60,546 nucleotides of DNA from JBNFVY01 sp049943335 (lineage in GTDB: Bacteria; Pseudomonadota; Alphaproteobacteria; Rhodobacterales; Rhodobacteraceae): assembly GCF_049943335.1 (NCBI RefSeq), contig NZ_JBNFVY010000015.1, positions 1 to 60,546 on the forward strand, given 5' to 3'. The notes below the pieces were generated by a model. The model made no database searches. It saw nothing but the letters and a program-made list of their open reading frames with translations, and had not been told where the DNA came from. The position numbers and the translations under genes are program-made. Shown here piece by piece: positions 48,607 to 56,398 of the stretch (position 1 is its first letter; every line of letters begins with the position of its first letter).

Positions 48607-49511
48607 ATGTCAAAGACATTGCGACGGTCCTTGCCTTCCTCGGGTGTCAAGAGGTCGAACAGTAGCGTTGCAAAGCCCTCGTCATTGAATTTTTCGGCGA
48701 CGTAGGTGTTTCGGGGGCTTCGGCGGCTGGACCCGCTTCCATGGGCAAAAAGGATGATGCCGCGCGGGGTCTTGGGAACCGCCAGGTCGCCGATCAGGCC
48801 CAGGGGCGGAATGGCCACCTGTCTCTTGTGGATGCTCTGTGCCACCTGCGAAGAGGCGGTCCCGACCGCGTTGAGCAGCATCACCATTTCGTCGTCCGAC
48901 AACTGGTGAAAGTCTCTGTAGAACGCGCCGACACCCAGAAAGGCGGTGACCGGATGAACGCAGATGATATCATCGGCCTGATCATATATGTCCTGCAATG
49001 CCGACTTGGGGGCGACGGGCAGGGCCACCACGATCCGCGCCGGGCCAAAGCGTTTCAACCCGATCAGCGCCGCCTTCATGGTGGCGCCGGTTGCCAATCC
49101 GTCATCGACAACAACGACGGTGCGACCTCTCGGATCCAGGCGCGCCCGGTTGCCGAGGTAAAGCGCCTTGCGCCGCTCAAGCTCGGCCCTCTGTTCGGCC
49201 ACTGCGTGGGCGATATAGGCGTCATCCGCCCCTGACGCGCGCCGCACATTTTCGTTGATGACGATCTGCTCGTCCGCGCCCTCAACCAATGCGCCAAGGG
49301 CGACTTCGGGATTGCGCGGCGCGCCGATCTTGCGCACGAGGAGCAGATCAAGTGGCGCACCGAGCCGTTTTGCAACTTCGACGCCAACGGGCACACCGCC
49401 GCGCGGCAAGGCATAGATCAGCGGATCATCCAGTTCCATTTCAGCCAGAAGCCTGGCCAATACTCGGCCTGCATCCGCGCGATCCAGAAATTTTTGCGTG
49501 ATCATATCCAT
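48561..49511 (-). CDS. phosphoribosyltransferase-hydrolase fusion, 3' truncated
   Basis: A 316-residue protein from ATG 49511 (or 49505). Residues 1-~215 form a phosphoribosyltransferase with the PRPP loop VVVVDDGLATGATMKAAL. From about residue 230 a dienelactone-hydrolase-like alpha/beta fold begins (LFAHGSGSSRRSPRNTYVAEKFNDEGFATLLFDLLTPEE) but stops shortly after NVFDI. The last ~12 residues (SSLNMARCSAASSV) are read out of the DegP-type fragment in a different frame. Intact relatives keep a full hydrolase of about 200 residues. The phosphoribosyltransferase half may still fold, but the hydrolase is lost. The role of the intact fusion is unknown. Confidence 0.82.
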   Translation of the reverse strand: MDMITQKFLDRADAGRVLARLLAEMELDDPLIYALPRGGVPVGVEVAKRLGAPLDLLLVRKIGAPRNPEVALGALVEGADEQIVINENVRRASGADDAYIAHAVAEQRAELERRKALYLGNRARLDPRGRTVVVVDDGLATGATMKAALIGLKRFGPARIVVALPVAPKSALQDIYDQADDIICVHPVTAFLGVGAFYRDFHQLSDDEMVMLLNAVGTASSQVAQSIHKRQVAIPPLGLIGDLAVPKTPRGIILFAHGSGSSRRSPRNTYVAEKFNDEGFATLLFDLLTPEEGKDRRNVFDISSLNMARCSAASSV

Positions 49512-49699
49512 GACGAAAGGAGTAGCGAGTCCCGGGTGATCGGAATTGATTTTCGTCAAAAAATTTCGTGAAATTTGCACGCCAGTGTTCCGCGCCTGAC
49601 ATAGGAGTCCCAGGCACGTCCCACTGTGCCATGGTCGGCGCCATGGTCGGCGGATGAGACGCGCCATCCGCTGCCCGGCAGCGCATCGTCTTCAGATGC

Positions 49700-50099
49700 G
49701 CGAGAGGGGGCAAAAGAGTTCCTGAAATTCCTGCGATAGATCGACAAGGCCGTGCCCGCCCGTCGCGATGTGCATCTGGTGTTCGATAACTACGCCACCC
49801 ACAAGACGCGCGGGGTGAAGGCTTGGCTGGACAAGCACCCGCGCTTCAAGCTGCATTTCACGCCCACCAGCGCATCATGGCTGAACCTGGTCTAGCGCTT
49901 CTTTGCCGAGATCACGTCAACGCGCATCCGACGCGGCAGTTATTCCAGCGTCGACGATCTGGAAGCCGCAGTCTACGACTATCTCGCCCAGCACAACGGG
50001 AATCCCAAGCCTTTCAGGTGGACCAGGAGCGCCGAAAACATCCTCATCCGCGAACGCCGCGCGCTCAACGCTCTCGATGAAATAAGGGGAAACAGGTAA
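49700..50099 (+). pseudogene. IS630-type transposase remnant
   Basis: Only the 3' part of a DDE transposase can be read: KEFLKFLR (stop) IDKAVPARRDVHLVFDNYATHKT, then FKLHFTPTSASWLNLV (stop) RFFAEITSTRIRRGSYSSV to the final stop at 50097-50099. VFDNYATHK supplies one catalytic Asp; in intact proteins SWLNLVERFFAEI provides the catalytic Glu. Here that Glu codon is TAG. A second in-frame TAG lies before IDK. The 5' half is absent. The element is dead and borders the type I restriction relics. Confidence 0.88.
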
Positions 50100-50141
50100 C
50101 ATCTGTCAGACGCGGAACACTAGGCTCCTCCGATACCTTCA

Positions 50142-50723
50142 TCAAAAAGTTGAACTAAGATTCATAAGCTGACTTACGATCCGCTCGACAACTGATTTCC
50201 GCTCCAGGATTTTAGGTTTTTCGTCCAGGGCTTCAACGACGGCTCCCTGAAGCGGTTGCTTTCCTGAAAAGTGGTAACTTTCAATCATCGCTTTGAACGC
50301 GCCCGCATTGAGGCCTTCCGTTTCACAGATAGTGGTAATCGCCTTTGACTTTTCCTCATTCCAAAAACTATCGAATGCACTCTCAATCGTTTGATTGCCA
50401 GATACATGCGGCATGTGCTCATCATTAAACTTTTCGATAAGCTCGCGCTTGCTGCGCATCTAACGCCAGATCGTCGCTATCAAACTGCGTAAAGCTCGTC
50501 AGCACATTGCGCAAACGCATCAGGTCGCGGAAAGCGCGGACGAAAGCCAGCTGGTCTTGGCAAACTCCGCGTCCCAGAGCGTCACACCGTTTTGCTTGCC
50601 AAGTTGTTCGCGCAGGTTGGCGCGCATGGCGTTCATGTCGGGCAGCGCGATGGGCGCATAGCCAAGCCCTGTAAGGCGTTTGACAAGACCAGCCTCAAGC
50701 TGCGCTTCGGATTGCGTGGTCAT
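50142..50723 (-). pseudogene. hsdR: hsdR relic (type I restriction subunit R)
   Basis: Three pieces of one HsdR-like protein lie in order on the minus strand. The N-terminal MTTQSEAQLEAGLVKRLTGLGYAP...DAEFAK (from ATG 50723) breaks at about 50558. A middle piece FVRAFRDLMRLRNVLTSFTQFDSDDLALD follows in another frame. The C-terminal piece KRELIEKFNDEHMPHVSGNQ... (50459-50142) is in a third frame, ending KPKILERKSVVERIV. The ATP-driven translocase and most of the nuclease are deleted. The ATG overlaps the upstream small membrane gene. The order hsdS - membrane protein - hsdR is that of a type I system, now inactive. Confidence 0.85.
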
Positions 50724-50980
50724 TCCGGCTTCTTTTTCGGGGTCAAGATCAGCAAGACAAGACACACAAAAAAGGCAATCGTGCTTAGAACCATAAGCAA
50801 CCCGGTATGGGATTGAACCAGCCCCATGCTTGGGTCTTTCGAAAAAGCATTGTCAACTTTTCCGAACGTAAAGAGGCTACCAGCGCTGTCGCCCATAGAA
50901 GTGACGGTGGCCGCAATCGGCACCCAGATAAACATCCCCGCAGAGCCCACAAGCCCAAGCACACAGAACAAAACTCTCAT
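50720..50980 (-). CDS. small two-helix membrane protein of a type I restriction locus
   Basis: An 86-residue protein with an N-terminal hydrophobic helix (VLFCVLGLVGSAGMFIWVPIAA) and a C-terminal one (LLMVLSTIAFFVCLVLLILT), separated by a polar loop of about 30 residues. The stop overlaps the hsdR relic start (ATGA) and it follows the hsdS fragment by two bases, so it belonged to the type I operon. It is intact. Similar small membrane proteins accompany some type I loci as far as I remember; its function is unknown. Confidence 0.7.
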   Translation of the reverse strand: MRVLFCVLGLVGSAGMFIWVPIAATVTSMGDSAGSLFTFGKVDNAFSKDPSMGLVQSHTGLLMVLSTIAFFVCLVLLILTPKKKPE

Positions 50981-50982
50981 AT

Positions 50983-51070
50983 CTACACAAACATCTGCTG
51001 AAGCAGACCCTTTTTGAATTCTTGCATTTTCTCAAGCTGCTCCGTCACAGCGGCGATCTTGGCATCGATG
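50983..51070 (-). pseudogene. hsdS: hsdS 3' end (specificity subunit relic)
   Basis: On the minus strand the last ~28 codons of a type I specificity subunit are readable: IDAKIAAVTEQLEKMQEFKKGLLQQMFV then TAG at 50983-50985. This helical end is typical of HsdS C-termini. Upstream, at about 51070, the DNA changes abruptly to a mobile-element-like sequence, so the rest of hsdS has been lost. Confidence 0.85.
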
Positions 51071-51246
51071 GGGCATTGTTGCACAAATCGGCCTGAGGTC
51101 GGACTGCCCCTTACCCCAGGGGCCTTCGGCTTGGTGGTTTGGCCTGAGCGGCGGATTTTGGGGGGCAGGGCCGTTTGATGACCGCTCTGGGCTTGGTTGT
51201 GTGTGACTTGTCGACCCGCAATAGTTCCGCGATCAATATCGCCGGT
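51071..51246. mobile_element. IS-end-like remnant
   Basis: GGGCATTGTTGCACAAATC at 51071-51089 resembles the terminal sequence of IS5/IS6-type insertion sequences and lies exactly where the hsdS homology stops. The next ~150 bases hold no transposase ORF. It is probably the leftover end of an element that removed most of hsdS. Confidence 0.45.
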
Positions 51247-52344
51247 TCAGTTCAGGCGTTCGCCGGTGTCGGGTGAGAAATAAGACACTTTGCCGAGGTT
51301 GAATGCCAGTTTCTGGCGCTGGCCTGGTTGGGCTGTGGTTTCGGCATGCAAGCGCGCGGTGACCTGCGTGCCGCCCAGTTGCATGACGATGAAGGTGTCG
51401 GCGCCGGCAGGCTCGACGATATCGACAAGGCACTCGGCCTGCTGCGCGCTGTGATCGGCGCGGGAATCGGGCTCGGCGATGTCCTCGGGGCGCACGCCAA
51501 TGATGACGTCGTCCGGCAAGTTCCGCGTCTTGGTATCGGTCAGCACGAACGGCGAGTCATCGCGGCGCGCGATTTCGATCCTGGTGCCTGACCCGTTCGA
51601 CCTGGCTTTGGCGGGGATCAGGTTCATCGCCGGATTGCCCATGAAATCGGCGACAAACAGGTTGGCAGGGCGGTTGTAGATTTCCGACGGCGCGCCGATC
51701 TGCTGGATCACACCGCCCTTCATCACGACGATCTTGCTGGCCAGGGTCATCGCTTCGATCTGATCGTGGGTCACATAGACAATCGATGCATCAAGACGCT
51801 GATGCAACTCTTTGATTTCCGTGCGCATTTCCACGCGAAGCTTGGCATCGAGGTTCGAAAGCGGCTCGTCGAACAAAAAGAGCTTGGGATCGCGCACCAA
51901 GGCCCGGCCCATCGCAACGCGCTGGCGCTGACCGCCGGAAAGCTGGCCGGGGCGGCGGTTCAGCAATGGTTCGATCTGCAACTGCTGGGCGACATGTTTC
52001 AGCTTTTGGGCCTGCGTGGCCTGATCAACGCCGCGCACTTTCATCCCGAAGGTGATGTTCTTGGCGACCGACATTGTAGGGTAGAGCGCATAGGACTGGA
52101 ACACCATCGCGATGTCGCGGTCCTTGGGGCTGACATTGGTCATGTCGCGCCCGTCAATGCTCAGCGCGCCGCTATTGATCGGCTCAAGCCCCGCGATGCA
52201 GTTCAGCAAGGTCGACTTGCCGCAGCCCGACGGACCAACCAGCACCAGAAAATCACCGCGGTCGATCGAGACATTGATATCCTTGAGAATTTCGACCTTT
52301 CCGTAGTTCTTGTAGAGATTTTTGATGTCAAGAATAGGCGCCAT
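51247..52344 (-). CDS. ugpC: carbohydrate ABC transporter ATP-binding protein (UgpC/MsmK family)
   Basis: A 365-residue ATPase: Walker A GPSGCGKST (about 37-45), signature LSGGQRQRVAMGRAL, Walker B LFLFDEPLSNLDA, and a C-terminal TOBE-type regulatory domain. It is the last gene of a four-gene sugar-uptake operon and lies five bases after the permease. The ATPase is of the UgpC/MalK type, which takes the shared symbol ugpC in annotations, but its neighbours point to a sugar rather than glycerol-3-phosphate. It drives transport through the two permeases. Identification as an ABC ATPase is certain. Confidence 0.93.
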   Translation of the reverse strand: MAPILDIKNLYKNYGKVEILKDINVSIDRGDFLVLVGPSGCGKSTLLNCIAGLEPINSGALSIDGRDMTNVSPKDRDIAMVFQSYALYPTMSVAKNITFGMKVRGVDQATQAQKLKHVAQQLQIEPLLNRRPGQLSGGQRQRVAMGRALVRDPKLFLFDEPLSNLDAKLRVEMRTEIKELHQRLDASIVYVTHDQIEAMTLASKIVVMKGGVIQQIGAPSEIYNRPANLFVADFMGNPAMNLIPAKARSNGSGTRIEIARRDDSPFVLTDTKTRNLPDDVIIGVRPEDIAEPDSRADHSAQQAECLVDIVEPAGADTFIVMQLGGTQVTARLHAETTAQPGQRQKLAFNLGKVSYFSPDTGERLN

Positions 52345-52348
52345 GGGA

Positions 52349-53242
52349 TCACCCTTTCACAGAGCCAGCGGTCAGACCGCGGATGAAGTATTTGCCGGCA
52401 ACGACGTAGACCAAAAGCGTGGGAAGCGCCGCGATGATCGCGGTGGCCATATCCACGTTGTATTCCTTCACGCCGGTCGTGGAATTGACGATGTTGTTGA
52501 GGGCCACGGTAATTGGCTGCGTGCCGGCCTGGCTGAACGACACACCAAACAGGAAATCGTTCCAGATCTGCGTGAACTGCCAGATCACCGTCACCACGAT
52601 GATCGGCAAACTCAGCGGCATGAAGATCGACCAAAAGATGCGGAAGAACCCCGCGCCATCGACCTTGGCCGCTTTTGTCAGCTCGGACGGGATCGACACG
52701 TAGTAATTGCGAAAGAACAGCGTGGTAAAGCCCAACCCATAGATCACATGAACGAAAACCAGCCCAGGGATCGTGCCGGCAATGCCCATCATGCCCAAAA
52801 GACGCGCCATAGGCAGCAGGACCACCTGAAAGGGGATAAAGCAGCCAAAGAGCATGGCGGCGAAAAACAGGTTGGCCCCGCGAAAATGCCAGTGCGCAAC
52901 GACATAGCCGTTCAGGGCGCCGATCAGGGTCGAAAGCAGAACCGCCGGCACCGCGATCAGGACCGAGTTCCAGAAAAACGGACGAACCCCTTCGCACTGA
53001 ATGCCCGTGCACGCTTTGGACCATGCCGTGATCCATGCGTCAAAGGTCACCTCGCGGGGCAGCGACATCAGATCGCCGGTGCGAATTTCTTCCAGGCTTT
53101 TCAGCGATGTCGTGACCATCACGAACAGCGGCATCAGGTAATAAAGGGCGAACACTCCAAGGATCACATAGAGCAACCAGCGCAGCGCGATTTTACCAGC
53201 GCGGCTTCGGCCACGCGCAGGGATATGGGCCATATCAGTCAT
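52349..53242 (-). CDS. carbohydrate ABC transporter permease (MalG type)
   Basis: A 297-residue inner-membrane permease with an N-terminal membrane helix after a basic start (GKIALRWLLYVILGVFALYYLMPLF) and several more. The cytoplasmic EAA-type loop is visible in IPSELTKAAKVDGAGFFRIFWSIFMPLSLP, which contacts the ATPase. It overlaps the upstream permease gene by eight bases. With the MalF-type partner it forms the channel for the imported sugar. The gene order SBP-permease-permease-ATPase is typical. Identification of the family is secure; the substrate is inferred from the binding protein. Confidence 0.92.
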   Translation of the reverse strand: MTDMAHIPARGRSRAGKIALRWLLYVILGVFALYYLMPLFVMVTTSLKSLEEIRTGDLMSLPREVTFDAWITAWSKACTGIQCEGVRPFFWNSVLIAVPAVLLSTLIGALNGYVVAHWHFRGANLFFAAMLFGCFIPFQVVLLPMARLLGMMGIAGTIPGLVFVHVIYGLGFTTLFFRNYYVSIPSELTKAAKVDGAGFFRIFWSIFMPLSLPIIVVTVIWQFTQIWNDFLFGVSFSQAGTQPITVALNNIVNSTTGVKEYNVDMATAIIAALPTLLVYVVAGKYFIRGLTAGSVKG

Positions 53243-54107
53243 TTTTCGCCCTCAATTCCGAGTAGAGGTAGGGGACGACGATGGCGAACACGACGGCCAT
53301 CATGATCATCGCCGAACTGGCGGCCTGGCCGATATCGCCGCGCGAAAAAGCCATCGCGTACATGTAGGTCGCGGGCAGATCGGACGCAAAGCCCGGACCG
53401 CCCCCTGTGAGCGCGATGACAAGATCAAAGCTCTTGATTGCCAGATGCGACAGGACGATGAAGGCAGACAGGAAAATCGGCGCCATCGACGGGATGATGA
53501 TCGCGGTATAGACGCGCCACGTGGGAATTCCGTCGACCTGCGCGGCGCGGATGATTTCGGTATCTACCGAGCGTAATCCGGCCAGAAACAGCGCCATGAC
53601 AAAGCCCGAACTTTGCCAGATGGCAGCGATGACAATCGTGTAGATCGCCATGTCCGGGTTGACCAGCCAGTCGAACGTAAAGCTCTCAAACCCCCAGCCG
53701 CGCACCGTCGCTTCAATGCCCAGCCCCGGATTGAGGATCCACTTCCACGCGGTCCCCGTCACGATCATCGACAGCGCCATCGGGTACAGATAAATCGTGC
53801 GGATCGCGCCTTCGATCCGAATGTTCTGGTCCAGCAGGATCGCCAGAACCAGACCCAGGATCATCGAAATGACGATAAAGAGCGCCCCGAAAATGAACAG
53901 GTTGTTCATCGCCACATCCCAGCGTGGTGACGCAAACAGACGCTCGTATTGTATGAAGCCGTGAATGTCGTATTTCGGCAGCAGTTTCGAGCGCGTCAGC
54001 GACACCCAGGCGGTCCAGGCGATAAAACCATAAACGAAGATGAGAACCGCGACAAAGGACGGCGCCAGAACAACTTTGGGCAGGTGATCTTCAAGCCACT
54101 TGGTCAT
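53235..54107 (-). CDS. carbohydrate ABC transporter permease (MalF type)
   Basis: A 290-residue permease with about six hydrophobic helices. The first runs VVLAPSFVAVLIFVYGFIAWTAWVSL, and the EAA loop is in DTEIIRAAQVDGIPTWRVYTAIIIPSMAP. It is the first permease after the binding-protein gene, separated from it by a stable hairpin. It overlaps the next permease gene by eight bases, so both channel subunits are coupled in translation. The pair matches GtsB/GtsC-like sugar transport in Pseudomonas as far as I remember. Substrate is inferred. Confidence 0.92.
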   Translation of the reverse strand: MTKWLEDHLPKVVLAPSFVAVLIFVYGFIAWTAWVSLTRSKLLPKYDIHGFIQYERLFASPRWDVAMNNLFIFGALFIVISMILGLVLAILLDQNIRIEGAIRTIYLYPMALSMIVTGTAWKWILNPGLGIEATVRGWGFESFTFDWLVNPDMAIYTIVIAAIWQSSGFVMALFLAGLRSVDTEIIRAAQVDGIPTWRVYTAIIIPSMAPIFLSAFIVLSHLAIKSFDLVIALTGGGPGFASDLPATYMYAMAFSRGDIGQAASSAMIMMAVVFAIVVPYLYSELRAKND

Positions 54108-54127
54108 GGGAAAGCTCCGGGATTGCC

Positions 54128-54155
54128 GCCTGCGCCCCGCAAGCAGGGCGCAGGC
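54128..54155 (-). other. intercistronic hairpin after binding-protein gene
   Basis: GCCTGCGCCC at 54128-54137 and GGGCGCAGGC at 54146-54155 form a perfect 10-bp stem with an 8-base loop, between the binding-protein stop and the first permease start. No T-tract follows. Such hairpins protect the upstream mRNA, raising the level of the binding protein above that of the membrane subunits. Confidence 0.7.
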
Positions 54156-54173
54156 ACACCGATTGACGGCGGA

Positions 54174-55418
54174 TCAGAGGCTGTTGGCGATGGCCGCTGC
54201 CAGTTGCTTGACCGCTTCATCCGACGACATGTCCGAATTGAAATGCGATGTCACAACATCTGTGATTGCGCCCGACTGTGCGCCGCGCAATGCCATGCCA
54301 TGCGCATAGCTGGGCAACAGCGCGCCGCTTTCGCCGCTGGCCGCCATGTCCTGGGCCGACAGATGCGCACAGCTGTCAAATTCGTCCAGGGGCACATCGG
54401 TGCGCACGGGGATCGACCCCTTGTTCAGATTGAAGACCTTCTGAAAGCTGGGGCCCACGATCAGCTTGGCCAGCAGTTCCTGACCGGCTTTGCTGTCTTC
54501 GCCATCGACGTCGAACATCGCAAAGCTGTCCACGTTATAGAGAAAGCCTTCACCCGGAACGGACGCGCAGAGGAAATCTTCGCCCGGCGTTTTGCCCGCT
54601 GCCAGGAATTCGCCCTTGGCCCAATCGCCCATGATCTGGAACGCCGCTTCGCCGTTCATGACCATCGCTGTGGCAAGGTTCCAATCGCGACCCGGAAAGT
54701 TGGGGTCGACAAATCCGCGCATGATGCGCACCTGGTCGAACACAGCCTTCATTTTGTCCGAGGTCAGCGTGTCTTCGTCCAGCTCTACAAAGGCCTTGCG
54801 AAAGCCATCAGGGCCCAGAATGCCAAGGGCGACAGCTTCGAACACGGTCGCGTCCTGCCATGCCTGACCGCCATGCGCGAGCGGGATGATGCCCGCGGCC
54901 TGCAGCTTTTCGGCCGCTGCGTTGAATTCGTCCCATGTGTTGGGCATCTGGATGTCGTTGGCTTCAAGAACGTCGGCGTTCGCCCAGATCCAGTCAACCC
55001 GGTGCACGTTCACCGGCGCGGCGCACCATGTGCCTTCGCATTTCATGTGCCCAGCGATCGAGGACGGCAGAACCTCGGCCCAGCCTTCGGCCTCGGCGAC
55101 CGAGGATATGTCGGCCAGAACGCCTTCTTCGTGCCATTCCTGTATGGCAGGGCCCTTTAGCTGAACGGCTGTTGGGGCATTGCCGGACAGAACGCGGGCA
55201 CGCAGCGCGCTCATGGCGCTGTCGCCACCGCCGCCTGCGACGGGCATGTCAGTCCATGTGCCGCCATTGTCTGAGAATTCCTTTTGCAAGACGGCGACAG
55301 ACTTGGCTTCACCGCCAGATGTCCACCAGTGCAGAACTTCGGCCTTCGGCTCAGCGATAGCGGCGCCGGCCGACAGCAAGGCAACAGCACAGACTGCGCT
55401 TGTAAGCGTATTTTTCAT
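54174..55418 (-). CDS. sugar ABC transporter substrate-binding protein (GtsA-like)
   Basis: A 414-residue periplasmic binding protein from ATG 55418 with GGGAGGA upstream. The signal peptide (TSAVCAVALLSAGAAIA) ends in an AxA cleavage site before EPKAEV. The mature start VLHWWTSGGEAKSVAVLQKEF and GDSAMSALRARVLSGNAPTAVQLKGP resemble the glucose-binding GtsA of Pseudomonas, so glucose or a similar monosaccharide is the likely ligand. It begins the transporter operon and is divergent from a two-component system, much as gts genes sit next to GltR/GtrS. Family is certain; ligand is inferred. Confidence 0.9.
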   Translation of the reverse strand: MKNTLTSAVCAVALLSAGAAIAEPKAEVLHWWTSGGEAKSVAVLQKEFSDNGGTWTDMPVAGGGGDSAMSALRARVLSGNAPTAVQLKGPAIQEWHEEGVLADISSVAEAEGWAEVLPSSIAGHMKCEGTWCAAPVNVHRVDWIWANADVLEANDIQMPNTWDEFNAAAEKLQAAGIIPLAHGGQAWQDATVFEAVALGILGPDGFRKAFVELDEDTLTSDKMKAVFDQVRIMRGFVDPNFPGRDWNLATAMVMNGEAAFQIMGDWAKGEFLAAGKTPGEDFLCASVPGEGFLYNVDSFAMFDVDGEDSKAGQELLAKLIVGPSFQKVFNLNKGSIPVRTDVPLDEFDSCAHLSAQDMAASGESGALLPSYAHGMALRGAQSGAITDVVTSHFNSDMSSDEAVKQLAAAIANSL

Positions 55419-55561
55419 TTTGGGTCCTCCCGACAAGAATTCAGAACGCGCCGCAGGTGGGCCGTTCGGATCAAGTAGAAAACTTGTGGACCATCGATTG
55501 TGCGCCATGCAATGGGTGCAGTGCGGCCATACGGCCTGCGGGACGATAAATCCGGCGCAAT

Positions 55562-55577
55562 TGTTACGCGGTGTTAC
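55562..55577. promoter_or_regulatory. direct repeat, candidate response-regulator box
   Basis: TGTTAC at 55562-55567 and TGTTAC at 55572-55577 are tandem with a 10-bp period, in the 242-bp gap between the binding-protein and response-regulator genes. OmpR-type regulators bind such tandem half-sites. It is well placed to control the transporter operon, the regulator, or both. Confidence 0.45.
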
Positions 55578-55660
55578 CTTGGCCTTGATTCCGTTGCACT
55601 GTGGTTCATAGACCGGATCAGGGGCCTCAGTGTTCGCGTGTAAGAGGTGGGAGGAGCGAC

Positions 55661-56398
55661 GTGACGATTCCGCGACTGCTAGTCGTTGATGATGACACTG
55701 AACTGAGGCAGATGCTGACGCAGGTTCTGCAGCAAAACGGATGCATTGCGCTGCCGGCCACCAATGAGGCCGAAATAGGCAAGCACCTGTCCTCTGGCCG
55801 GATCGATCTGATCCTGCTCGACGTGATGCTGGGCGACGAAAACGGGGTTGAGATATGTGCGCGCCTGCGAAGCGAACAGTCGGTGCCGATCATCATGATT
55901 TCTGCCCTGTCCACGGATTCTGATCGCATGGCCGGTTATGCAGTTGGCGCGGATGACTACATCGCCAAGCCGTTCAACACCGAATTGCTGCTGGCGCGGA
56001 TCCGGGCGGTACTGGCACGCGCGCGCCGCACCTCTTCGCTGGTCTATCGCCGCCACAAGGCAACGTTTCATTTCGCAGGCTGGGTCTACGATTCCAAGCG
56101 CGACGAAGTGCTGTCACCGGACGGGTACCAAGTTTCGCTGTCGCGCCGCGAGACGGCCTTGCTGCAAGCGTTGCTGGCAAACGCGCACATTCCGTTGACC
56201 CGCGCCGAAATCGCCGAGGCGTTGGATGTCACCGGCGAGGCCGAGACCAGTTCCGATGCCCAAGGGCGCGCAATTGACGTGCTTGTCGGGCGTCTGCGCG
56301 CCAAGATCGAAAAGGATCCCAAATCGCCCGAAATGCTGCGTACAGAGCGCGGCGTGGGGTATGTATTCGCGGTCGATGTGACTGCCGAGGACCGGTGA
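55661..56398 (+). CDS. OmpR-family response regulator
   Basis: A 245-residue regulator. GTG 55661 is chosen because GGGAGGAG precedes it and it begins the receiver (VTIPRLLVVDDD). The receiver has acidic residues DDD at about 10-12 and the phosphoacceptor Asp 54 in LILLDVM, plus the switch KPF (AKPFNTELL). The C-terminal domain (about residues 145-240) is an OmpR winged helix (SRRETALLQALLANAHIPLTRAEI ... RAIDVLVGRLRAKIEKDPKSPEMLRTERGVGYVF). It overlaps the sensor kinase ATG. It probably controls the divergent sugar transporter operon, as GltR does. Confidence 0.93.
   Translation: MTIPRLLVVDDDTELRQMLTQVLQQNGCIALPATNEAEIGKHLSSGRIDLILLDVMLGDENGVEICARLRSEQSVPIIMISALSTDSDRMAGYAVGADDYIAKPFNTELLLARIRAVLARARRTSSLVYRRHKATFHFAGWVYDSKRDEVLSPDGYQVSLSRRETALLQALLANAHIPLTRAEIAEALDVTGEAETSSDAQGRAIDVLVGRLRAKIEKDPKSPEMLRTERGVGYVFAVDVTAEDR

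Noticed and set aside
52322..55160. Two long plus-strand ORFs (52322-53305, 53949-55160) across the transporter operon
   Set aside because: Both are antisense to clear permease and binding-protein genes and are His/Arg/Gln-rich noise.
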